Origin: an uncultured Eubacteriales bacterium
GTDB lineage: Bacteria; Bacillota; Clostridia; Christensenellales; Aristaeellaceae
NCBI GenBank assembly: GCA_900553295.1
Contig: USCR01000009.1
Location: 1 to 30,949 of the forward strand
DNA: 30,949 nucleotides
Direction: 5' to 3'
Shown here: piece by piece, positions 23,986-30,949 of the stretch
Numbering within the stretch: position 1 is the stretch's first letter
How the letters are laid out: every line of letters begins with the position of its first letter
Notes under the pieces: model-generated
Told to the model about the DNA's origin: nothing
Databases searched by the model: none
What the model saw: only the letters and a program-made list of their open reading frames with translations
Made by a program: the position numbers and the translations under genes

Positions 23986-24927
23986 ATGGACGGCGCTGTG
24001 AACCTCAAGCAGCAAAAGAAACCCGTGCTTCCCCGCATGAAAAAATACGCCGGCTTTTACGTGCTGTTTCTGCCGGTACTGGCGTTCCTGGTCGTGTTCC
24101 ACTATTTGCCCATGTTCGGCATCTATTATTCCTTTACGAAGTACACCATCATCAAGGACCCTGTATGGGTCGGGCTGGCGAATTTTGAGCGGCTGTTTGC
24201 CATGCCGAATTTCTGGAATGCCTTCCAGAACACGCTGGAACTGAGCGTGGTCAAGCTGCTTCTGACGACGACTTTTTCCGTAGTACTGTCCCTGCTGCTC
24301 AATGAAATGCAGAATATCCATGGCAAAAAGCTGGCGCAGACCATCATCTATCTGCCGCACTTTATGTCCTGGGTGGTGACGGCTTCGGTTTTTCAGTTGA
24401 TCCTGTCCCCGGCTACGGCCGGCCTGGTAAACCAGGTTCTCATTAGTCTGGGCATCGTGGATGAGGGCATTTATTTCCTGGGAAGCTCCCAGTGGTGGAA
24501 ATCCGCCTATTATGTCATCAATATATGGCATGATACAGGCTGGGGAACCATTATCTTCATGGCAACGCTGACGAGCATCGACCCGGGCATCTACGAGGCT
24601 GCGTCCATTGACGGGGCGGGCCGGTGGAAGAAAATGTGGTATGTGACCCTGCCGGCGCTGGCCAACACCATCATCACCGTGCTGATCCTGAACCTGGCCA
24701 AGATCATGAATCTGTTCGAAAGCGTATTTGTATTGCAGAACGACGCGGTCATGGACGTGTCCCAGGTGCTGCAGACCTACGTCTATTATCAGACCTTTAA
24801 CAGCGGCGGCATTCCCGACTATGGGTATACCACGGCCATTGGCTTGTTCCGCTCCCTGGTGGGTATGGCGCTGATGCTCATTTGCAATTACGCCAGTAAA
24901 AAGGTCCGCGGACGCGGCATTGTGTAA
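23986..24927 (+). CDS. CUT1 ABC transporter permease (LplB/YteP-like)
   Basis: This 313-aa inner-membrane permease shows six expected helices, starting near residue 23 (FYVLFLPVLAFLVVFHYLPM), and the cytoplasmic EAA loop EAASIDGAGRWKKMW near residue 205 that docks the ATPase. GGGAGG lies seven bases before the ATG. It pairs with the next permease. The N-terminal KQQKKPVLPRMKK is the basic start usual in this group. No ATPase gene is nearby. Confidence 0.93.
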   Translation: MDGAVNLKQQKKPVLPRMKKYAGFYVLFLPVLAFLVVFHYLPMFGIYYSFTKYTIIKDPVWVGLANFERLFAMPNFWNAFQNTLELSVVKLLLTTTFSVVLSLLLNEMQNIHGKKLAQTIIYLPHFMSWVVTASVFQLILSPATAGLVNQVLISLGIVDEGIYFLGSSQWWKSAYYVINIWHDTGWGTIIFMATLTSIDPGIYEAASIDGAGRWKKMWYVTLPALANTIITVLILNLAKIMNLFESVFVLQNDAVMDVSQVLQTYVYYQTFNSGGIPDYGYTTAIGLFRSLVGMALMLICNYASKKVRGRGIV

Positions 24928-24940
24928 GGAGGCTGAAACC

Positions 24941-25822
24941 ATGGAACATGCACAGACGAAAACCTCCCTGCCCGCCCGGCGCAGGCACATCAGGAAAATC
25001 TCCGTCTTCCCTCTGATTAACGGCTTGCTGTTTACCATCATCTGCCTGCTGATCCTGGTACCGCTGTGGAAGGTGCTGGTGGACTCCTTTGACTTGACCA
25101 CCGGCTATGGTATGAAACTATTGCCGGACCGCTTTGGCTGGGATGGATACGAAACCGTATTGACCAACCCGTCCCTGGTAACGCCGCTGATCAACAGCGT
25201 GATCACCACGGTTTCCGGTACTTTCCTGGGGCTGCTGCTTTCCACCCTGGGCGCCTATGTGCTCATTCAGTTTGACATGCCCGGGCGGGGACTGTTTGCG
25301 GGACTGCTGCTGTTCACGATGATCTTCTCCGGTGGCATGATTCCCAGCTATATCGTGATGCGAAAGCTGGGACTGACCAACACCCTGTGGTCGGTGATCC
25401 TGCTGCCGGCTATCAACGTGTACAACCTGGTGCTTATGCGCAACTTTTTTGAGGGCATTCCGCAAAGCCTGTTTGAAAGCGCCACGCTGGACGGATGTAC
25501 CCCCATGCAGACCTTCCTGCGCATTGCCCTGCCTTTGTCCAAGGCCGCGCTGGCATCCATCGGGCTGATGTTTGCCGTGGCCTACTGGAATGATTACACC
25601 AACTACAAGCTTTACATTACCAAATCGACTCTGTATAATTTCCAGATGAAGCTGCGTTCCATGATGATGGGGTCCAACCTGCCCACCGCGATGGGCGGCG
25701 CCACGGAAAACACCGTGCAGAACGCCGCTGTGATCGTGGCCATACTGCCCTTTATGGTGCTATATCCATTCCTGCAAAAGTACTTTGTCAAGGGCATCAA
25801 CATCGGCGCGGTGAAGGAGTAA
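24941..25822 (+). CDS. CUT1 ABC transporter permease (LplC/YtcP-like)
   Basis: The 293-aa partner permease has six helices starting near residue 25 and the EAA-loop form ESATLDGCTPMQTFLRIALP near residue 185. The ATG at 24941 has AAGGAGG eight bases upstream; a GTG at 24920 inside the previous gene is not preferred. Together with the binding protein it makes a substrate-specific importer that must borrow an MsmX-type ATPase. Confidence 0.93.
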   Translation: MEHAQTKTSLPARRRHIRKISVFPLINGLLFTIICLLILVPLWKVLVDSFDLTTGYGMKLLPDRFGWDGYETVLTNPSLVTPLINSVITTVSGTFLGLLLSTLGAYVLIQFDMPGRGLFAGLLLFTMIFSGGMIPSYIVMRKLGLTNTLWSVILLPAINVYNLVLMRNFFEGIPQSLFESATLDGCTPMQTFLRIALPLSKAALASIGLMFAVAYWNDYTNYKLYITKSTLYNFQMKLRSMMMGSNLPTAMGGATENTVQNAAVIVAILPFMVLYPFLQKYFVKGINIGAVKE

Positions 25823-25830
25823 TACAGCCT

Positions 25831-26535
25831 ATGACCACCATCTATTGGGCGGGGGATTCCACGGTAAAGGAAAACAGCATCCTGACCTATCCGCAGACGG
25901 GCATGGGGCAGGTGTTTGGACGCTTTGTGCGGCGGCTGGAGGTACGGGTGGAGAACCACGCCGAAAACGGCCGCAGCACCAGGTCCTTCCTGGAGGAAGG
26001 GCGCCTGGAAACCATCCGGGAACGGATGCAGCCGGGGGACTTTCTGTTCATCCAGTTTGGGCATAACGACGAAAAGGCGGAGGACCCGGCGCGCTATACG
26101 TCTCCGGAGGATACGTTCCGGGGATACCTGGCGGTGTTTGTGAAGGCGGCCCGGGAGAAGGGCGCATATCCCGTGCTGATTACTCCCCTGACCCGCCGCT
26201 GCTACCGCGATCCCCAGGCAAAGTATTCCCACAGCCCTTATGCTGCCGCCATGCGTGAGCTGGCCCGGGAACTGTGCGTGCCGCTGATTGACCTGACCGC
26301 GGAAAGCGAGAAGCTGGTGGACCGCATGGGTGAGGACGCAAAGCAGCTGTACATGAACCTGCCTGCGGGACGTTTTAGCCACTATCCCGATGGCTTGGAG
26401 GACAACACCCACCTGCAACCGGCGGGTGCCCTGGCCTTTGCCGGCCTGGTGGCAGAGGGATTGCAGGCCCTGGGCGGCGCTTACGCGGCGCTGCTTTCCG
26501 ACGAAGCCTGTCAATGGATGCGCGAACGTGCATAG
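25831..26535 (+). CDS. SGNH esterase, rhamnogalacturonan acetylesterase-like
   Basis: The 234-aa enzyme should remove acetyl groups from sugar residues, as in pectic rhamnogalacturonan. All four SGNH blocks are visible: S10 in AGDST, Gly in the ENHAENGRST block, Asn in FGHNDEK, and D191-x-x-H194 in DNTHLQ. GDST, NGRST and GHND are the forms typical of the RGAE subgroup (CE12). No signal peptide is seen, so it acts in the cytoplasm on imported oligosaccharides. It follows the permeases after 8 nt. The subgroup suggests the diet of the locus; the exact substrate is inference. Confidence 0.88.
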   Translation: MTTIYWAGDSTVKENSILTYPQTGMGQVFGRFVRRLEVRVENHAENGRSTRSFLEEGRLETIRERMQPGDFLFIQFGHNDEKAEDPARYTSPEDTFRGYLAVFVKAAREKGAYPVLITPLTRRCYRDPQAKYSHSPYAAAMRELARELCVPLIDLTAESEKLVDRMGEDAKQLYMNLPAGRFSHYPDGLEDNTHLQPAGALAFAGLVAEGLQALGGAYAALLSDEACQWMRERA

Positions 26536-26546
26536 CAGAGAACGCA

Positions 26547-26579
26547 AGGGGGAGGCGGCCATCCGTCCCCCTCTTTTTT
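26547..26579 (+). terminator. intrinsic terminator-like hairpin inside the operon
   Basis: AGGGGGA (26547-26553) and CGG pair with CCG and TCCCCCT (26566-26572), with a GG bulge, followed by CTTTTTT. The next gene begins 17 nt later with its own ribosome-binding site and no visible promoter, so this is likely a leaky terminator that lowers expression of the last two genes. Confidence 0.65.
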
Positions 26580-26596
26580 ACGTAGGAGTGAGGAAC

Positions 26597-28450
26597 ATGG
26601 ATACGGCGCAGCTTATGCGTATCATCCGGGAGGACAACGTAGCGGAGGTCCGCCGGGCGCTGGCCCTGTGGCCGGGGCTGGTGGAAACGGCAACTCTGGC
26701 GGGGGAACCCCTGAGCCACTGGGCGGCCCGGGAGGGGAGCCTGGCAATGCTCCGGCTGCTGGTGGAATACGGCACCAAGGTGAACCTGAATGCCGTGGAT
26801 GAAAGCGGCCGGGATATGCTTCACTACGCGGCGGAAAGCGGAAACGTGGAAAAATGCCGCTATCTGGTGGAGCGGGGCGGCATGGACCCCTTGCGGGGAG
26901 ACCTGGAGCTGATAACCCCCTATGACCTGGCCCATCAGGGCGGATGGAAACAGCTGGAAGCATACTTTGCGGCGGTGGTGGGCGCCCCCTGGGAAGCCAT
27001 GTACCGCAACCCCATCCGAAGCGGCATGTACCCCGACCCTTCCATTTGCCGGGTGGGCGAAGACTATTATATGGTCAACTCCACCTTTGTGTACTTCCCC
27101 TGCATTCCTGTTTCCCATTCCCGGGACCTGGTGCATTGGGAGGTAATTGGCCACGCCATCACCCGGCCGGAATGGGCCAACCTGGAGGGCCTGGAAGGCG
27201 GGCGCGGCTATTGGGCCCCGGACATTTCCTATGCCGAGGGCAGATTCTATATCTGCGCGACCCTGCGCCTGAACGACGGCGGCGAAGTATGCCGGCGGCA
27301 GATGGTGGTGACCGCTCAGCGCCCGGAGGGTCCGTACTCGGAACCGGTGTTTTTTGAAGAGGACGGTATTGACCCTTCCCTGTTCCATGATACGGACGGG
27401 CGGCACTATATGCTGCTCAACCGGGGAGCGCGCATTTTTGAAGTGGATGCCCAGGCAACCCGCCGGCTCAGCGAAACCACGCTGCTGTACTACGGCAGCT
27501 GCAAGCGTGCACCGGAAGGGCCACACCTGCTCAAGAAAGATGGGTGGTACTACCTCTTCCTGGCGGAGGGCGGTACCGGCATGGGCCACCGGGAAACCGT
27601 GGCACGCTCCAGAAATCTGCATGGACCCTATGAACCCAGCCCCTATGGGCCTGTGCTGCGGCAGTGGGATGAACGGGCGCTGATTCAGCGCTGCGGCCAT
27701 GCCAAACCGGTGAGCACCCCGGACGGACGGTGGTACCTGGTGTACCTCTGCGGCCGGGCGCTGGAGGGCCAGTGGACGCTCCTGGGCCGGGAAACGGCCC
27801 TGGATCCCATCCAATGGACGGCGGACGGCTGGCCGCTGCTCAACCACGGCCGGGGCCCCAGCGTGCTGCAGCGCAAACCCTTGCCGGATGCTCCCGTGCA
27901 TGGGTCGGTGGACTGGCTTACGCCGCGTCCGCCTCAGCCGGGAACGGTGCACTGGTGCGGGGAGCGGTTAATCCTGCGGGCAGGGGACAGCGATCTTACG
28001 GAAGTTTCCTGCCGCAGCCTGCAGGTGCGGCGGCAAACGGCCTTCCGTTGCAGCTTTGCGGCCACGGTGACGGTTCCGCGGCGGGGTGAAGCGGGGATTG
28101 TCTGCTACTATGATGAGCATTCCTTTCTGGCCCTGGGCATCCGCCATAGGGAGAACGGAATGCGGCTATGGCAGCGGGAGCAAATAGGCCTGGAGTGCCG
28201 GGAACAGGACCTGGGTCCGTGCCCTGTACAGGCGGGGCAAGGGCTGTGGTTGGGGGTAAAGTGTGACGGATTGACGCGCCGGCTGTACGCGGGGGAAGGG
28301 GATACGCCGGTCTCCCTGGTAGAGCGTGCCACGTACCTGAGCGATGAGGGCGTATCCTTGGGCAAGCGGTTTACCGGCGCCATGATCGGCATGTACGCGG
28401 TGCGTCAGGCGGAGGCGCAATTTGCGGACATAACGTACACGGAGGGGTGA
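26597..28450 (+). CDS. ankyrin-repeat / GH43 glycoside hydrolase fusion
   Basis: The 617-aa protein joins two unrelated parts. Residues about 1-125 form three or so ankyrin repeats (GEPLSHWAAREGSLAMLRLL, then GRDMLHYAAESGNVEKCRYL, then TPYDLAHQGGWKQLEAYF). From about 135 a five-bladed GH43 domain begins with the base D147 in MYPDPS, then D259 in GIDPSLF and the acid E307 in APEGPHLLKK; the spacing fits GH43 xylosidase or arabinofuranosidase groups. The last about 190 residues are a GH43-type beta-sandwich. No signal peptide, so it is cytoplasmic. The ATG at 26597 has AGGAG nine bases upstream, and the ankyrin part begins at once. The frame runs without a stop through the junction. The family is firm; the substrate is probably arabinose- or xylose-containing side chains. 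Confidence 0.9.
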   Translation: MDTAQLMRIIREDNVAEVRRALALWPGLVETATLAGEPLSHWAAREGSLAMLRLLVEYGTKVNLNAVDESGRDMLHYAAESGNVEKCRYLVERGGMDPLRGDLELITPYDLAHQGGWKQLEAYFAAVVGAPWEAMYRNPIRSGMYPDPSICRVGEDYYMVNSTFVYFPCIPVSHSRDLVHWEVIGHAITRPEWANLEGLEGGRGYWAPDISYAEGRFYICATLRLNDGGEVCRRQMVVTAQRPEGPYSEPVFFEEDGIDPSLFHDTDGRHYMLLNRGARIFEVDAQATRRLSETTLLYYGSCKRAPEGPHLLKKDGWYYLFLAEGGTGMGHRETVARSRNLHGPYEPSPYGPVLRQWDERALIQRCGHAKPVSTPDGRWYLVYLCGRALEGQWTLLGRETALDPIQWTADGWPLLNHGRGPSVLQRKPLPDAPVHGSVDWLTPRPPQPGTVHWCGERLILRAGDSDLTEVSCRSLQVRRQTAFRCSFAATVTVPRRGEAGIVCYYDEHSFLALGIRHRENGMRLWQREQIGLECREQDLGPCPVQAGQGLWLGVKCDGLTRRLYAGEGDTPVSLVERATYLSDEGVSLGKRFTGAMIGMYAVRQAEAQFADITYTEG

Positions 28451-28454
28451 GCAA

Positions 28455-29807
28455 ATGGAACGGATCTCATCGGAAGCCATGCTGCGCTTTGTGGAACGCC
28501 TGGAGCGGGAAGACGTGTGCCTTCACGGCTTCGAACTGCGGCAGGATGGCGAAATCAGGGCGGAGGGCTATTATGCGCCCTTTGCCAAGGGGCAACCCCA
28601 TCGGATGTATTCCGTCAGCAAGAGCATGGTGGCGCTGGCCCTGGGACTGCTTCTGGGGGAGGGGAGGCTGCGCCTGACGGATCACATTGTGGACTTCTTT
28701 CCCGAGGTGTTGCCTGCGGCGCCAGACCCACGGCTGCTGCGCATGACCATTGAGGATATGCTGCGCATGACCACATGCTACCGGCGCACCACGTACCGGG
28801 AGGGGGTGGACCGGGACTGGGCGGCAACCTTCTTTCGCGGGGATTGCACCCATGAGCCGGGGACGCTGTTTCACTACGATACGTCCTGCACCCAGGTTCT
28901 GGGAGCGCTCTGCCAGCGCGTGAGCGGACAGGGGCTGCTGGAATTGCTGGAGGAAAGGATTTTTCATCCCATCGGCGCCACGGATCCCAAACGGTGGCTG
29001 ACCGATCCTTCCGGCGTACCCCAGGGGGGAACGGGGCTGATTATGTCCCTGCGTGACCTGGGAAAAACGGCGCAGCTGGTCATGGACGGCGGGCGTGGGT
29101 TGCTGCCGGAGTCATTCCTGCGCAGTGCCACGGCAAAACAGGTGGATACCACCGTCCAGGGGAACCCGGAGGAGCGGTTTGGCTATGGATGGCAGTACTG
29201 GCGTACCCGGCGCGGATGGGCCATGTATGGCATGGGCGGCCAACTGGCTGTGGCCTGTCCGGCGGAAGGGCTGCTGCTATGCACCATTGCCGATACCCGG
29301 CTGGACCCTTATGGCGTACAGCGGATCTATGACGCCTTTTTTGAGGAGATCGTCGCTGCCCCGGGAACGGAGCACGACGGCGATGCCCAGCGGCTGGAGC
29401 GGAAACTGGCGGCCTTGCGGGTGGGCGGCGTTCCCTGCCGGAAGGAGCTGCCATGGAACTTCGCCCCGCGCTATGGGATGGGTCCCAATGAACTGGGCCT
29501 GGCGGAGGTGGATATGCGCCCGGGAGCGTTGACGCTTCGCTGGAACGCCGGCGGGGAGGATACCTTCCTGTGGGATACGTTTGGACAAGTGCGCCAGGGT
29601 GTTTTTGCGCGCTACAATGAACCATGCCTGGTCAGCGCAGGCATGGTGGGGGCAAACATGCTTCGGGTGCGTTGCCATCTCATCGGCGATGCGCCCTGTG
29701 GCATGGATATGCGGTTTGCCCTAAGAAATGGACGGCTTTCCGTGGAGCTGAAACGTTCCACCGATCCCAAAACCCAGGGATATGACGGCATTGCCGCCAG
29801 CCCTTAA
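28455..29807 (+). CDS. class C beta-lactamase-fold serine hydrolase
   Basis: The 450-aa protein has the S-x-x-K motif of the beta-lactamase/transpeptidase fold at S53-V-S-K56 and the second motif Y141-D-T-S. Members act as esterases, D-peptidases or beta-lactamases. The third motif near the C-terminus of the catalytic domain is probably GMGGQLAV (about 262). The last about 110 residues are a beta-rich extension. No signal peptide is seen, which argues against a wall or antibiotic role; in this locus a cytoplasmic esterase for sugar esters is more likely. It starts 4 nt after the GH43 gene and has GGAGGGG upstream. Its TAA overlaps the convergent MATE stop within TTAA (29804-29807). Confidence 0.85.
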   Translation: MERISSEAMLRFVERLEREDVCLHGFELRQDGEIRAEGYYAPFAKGQPHRMYSVSKSMVALALGLLLGEGRLRLTDHIVDFFPEVLPAAPDPRLLRMTIEDMLRMTTCYRRTTYREGVDRDWAATFFRGDCTHEPGTLFHYDTSCTQVLGALCQRVSGQGLLELLEERIFHPIGATDPKRWLTDPSGVPQGGTGLIMSLRDLGKTAQLVMDGGRGLLPESFLRSATAKQVDTTVQGNPEERFGYGWQYWRTRRGWAMYGMGGQLAVACPAEGLLLCTIADTRLDPYGVQRIYDAFFEEIVAAPGTEHDGDAQRLERKLAALRVGGVPCRKELPWNFAPRYGMGPNELGLAEVDMRPGALTLRWNAGGEDTFLWDTFGQVRQGVFARYNEPCLVSAGMVGANMLRVRCHLIGDAPCGMDMRFALRNGRLSVELKRSTDPKTQGYDGIAASP

Positions 29808-30922
29808 GCATCCGTTTTGAAACGGCTTTTGCGCCACAGTCCGGAGAAATACAGTCCCAGCAATATGGCGGAGCTGATGCCATTGCTGATGACCACGGAG
29901 TACCAAACGCTCTCCACGCCCATGTGAAGCAGGTTCTGGCAGAAATACAGTGTGGCAAAGCGAAACACCCACAGCCGGGAAGCATCCACCGCCATGGTGA
30001 CTTCCGTGTGCCCGGCGCCCTGGAACAGGCCGGAGGTTGCGTTATAGATCCCATTGGTCCAGCACCAGGCCGCCATCAGGCTGAGAAAATCTGCCGCCAT
30101 GGCGATGACGTCGGCATCCGAGGCAAAGATGCTGACAATGGCCTGGGAAACAGAGCGCAGGGCCAGCAGCTGCCCGCCTACGAAAAGAAATCCAATGGCG
30201 CAGTACATGGCCAGGCGGTATCCCTTGGCGGCACGTTCCGGCTGCTTTGCGCCCATGTTTTGCCCCACGATGGTGCCCACAGCCGAGCCGATGGCATTGG
30301 ATGGCAAGGAAATAAGACCGTTCACTTTGTTACCAATGCCATAAGCGGCCATGGCGTTGACCCCATACACGTAAACACTGCGGCTCATGAGGAGGAAGCC
30401 CAGCTGCATGGTGCTTCCGCCCAGGGCGGTGGGCAACCCGATGCGCAGAATGGCCATGAGCTTATCCCGCTCCGGGCGCATGGAGGCCGCCTGCAGGCGG
30501 ATATCCTGGCCCGGCCTGCGCAGCAGGCAGAAGGCAATCCCCGCGGGTACCGCCTTGGACAACACCGTGGCCAGAGCCGCGCCAAACACTCCCATGGAAA
30601 AAGGAAATATAAAAAGCCAGTCCAATACAATGTTGATGACGGCCCCGGTCATCATACACTTCATCGTATATTTCGGATTACCGTCCGCACGAATAACGGC
30701 CGTCAGGGCCGTACAAAGCATTAAAAATGGCAATCCCCAGGCAACCGTTCGTGTATATATTAAAGAATCCTGAAAAGCCGTCTCCGTTGCCCCAAAAAGC
30801 TGGACAATCCCAGGAGCAAACAAGATGCATATAAGGCACAATAGAACGCCGCTTAAAACAAGCATAGTGACCGCATGGCTGACGATCTTATCTGCGGTCT
30901 CCTGTTTCTTTTCTCGTCCCAC
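29804..30922 (-). CDS. MATE family transporter, N-terminus missing or broken
   Basis: MATE proteins exchange drugs or metabolites against sodium or protons across the membrane. The 372 aa seen show about ten helices, the first from about residue 17, and typical pieces such as GVFGAALATVLS and GFLLMSRSVYVYG. Family members have twelve helices and about 450 aa, so about 80 residues and two helices are lacking. The GTG at 30922 has GGAG seven bases upstream, but the same frame reaches a TGA at 30949-30947, the very edge of the window. The gene is either truncated, frameshifted near its start, or affected by a sequence error at the edge. The role in the carbohydrate locus is unclear. Confidence 0.8.
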   Translation of the reverse strand: MGREKKQETADKIVSHAVTMLVLSGVLLCLICILFAPGIVQLFGATETAFQDSLIYTRTVAWGLPFLMLCTALTAVIRADGNPKYTMKCMMTGAVINIVLDWLFIFPFSMGVFGAALATVLSKAVPAGIAFCLLRRPGQDIRLQAASMRPERDKLMAILRIGLPTALGGSTMQLGFLLMSRSVYVYGVNAMAAYGIGNKVNGLISLPSNAIGSAVGTIVGQNMGAKQPERAAKGYRLAMYCAIGFLFVGGQLLALRSVSQAIVSIFASDADVIAMAADFLSLMAAWCWTNGIYNATSGLFQGAGHTEVTMAVDASRLWVFRFATLYFCQNLLHMGVESVWYSVVISNGISSAILLGLYFSGLWRKSRFKTDA

Positions 30923-30949
30923 TGGTAAACTCCGGCAAAACTGCCTTCA

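Noticed and set aside
26375..27952. 525-codon minus-strand frame opposite the ankyrin-GH43 gene
   Set aside because: Low-complexity, Arg- and His-rich shadow; the plus-strand frame carries ankyrin and GH43 motifs.
28455..29807. antibiotic-resistance beta-lactamase
   Set aside because: The fold motifs S-x-x-K and Y-x-x-S occur in many esterases; absence of a signal peptide and the sugar locus make an esterase more likely.

Overview
This window looks like a chromosomal piece of an anaerobic, moderately GC-rich Firmicute of the class Clostridia, probably a gut or rumen organism. The basis is a one-chain clostridial-type PurL, a cdaA-cdaR pair, a large membrane-bound AraC regulator beside a CUT1 sugar ABC transporter, strong Shine-Dalgarno sites and many U-tailed terminators. 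Genus and species cannot be read from the sequence.

Region 1 (1-3521) is visibly AT-richer and accessory in character. It holds a tyrosine recombinase with a complete catalytic set, a convergent gene for a NYN/PIN-like nuclease-fold protein flanked by two copies of the same palindrome, and about 840 bp without coding potential. That stretch opens with a near-perfect sigma-70 promoter and is packed with perfect hairpins, so it looks like a large structured non-coding RNA (up to about 730 nt, possibly a 214-nt RNA followed by more). The region ends at the 3' end of a tRNA-Val(GAC), a classic integration site. This is the part most likely to hold something undescribed.

Region 2 (3541-18257) is core-like. 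It has a membrane glycosyltransferase behind a structured leader, the purine genes purL-purB, and a long operon that starts at a consensus promoter. The operon order is cdaA (c-di-AMP synthase), cdaR, a membrane protein with a disordered tail, a P-loop ATPase, an rRNA m5C methyltransferase, a UPF0597/CyuA-type Fe-S enzyme and a PHP-domain phosphoesterase. It closes with a perfect 15-bp bidirectional terminator. No glmM follows cdaR.

Region 3 (18286-29807) is a carbohydrate-use locus. A DUF4038-type glycosidase and a frameshifted AraC sensor-regulator read leftward. A divergent operon reads rightward: solute-binding protein, two CUT1 permeases, an SGNH rhamnogalacturonan-acetylesterase-like enzyme, an ankyrin-GH43 fusion and a serine hydrolase. 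The enzymes lack signal peptides, so imported acetylated pectin-type oligosaccharides are probably dismantled in the cytoplasm. No transporter ATPase is present, so a shared MsmX-type ATPase encoded elsewhere would be needed. The window closes with a MATE transporter gene whose N-terminal part is missing or broken.
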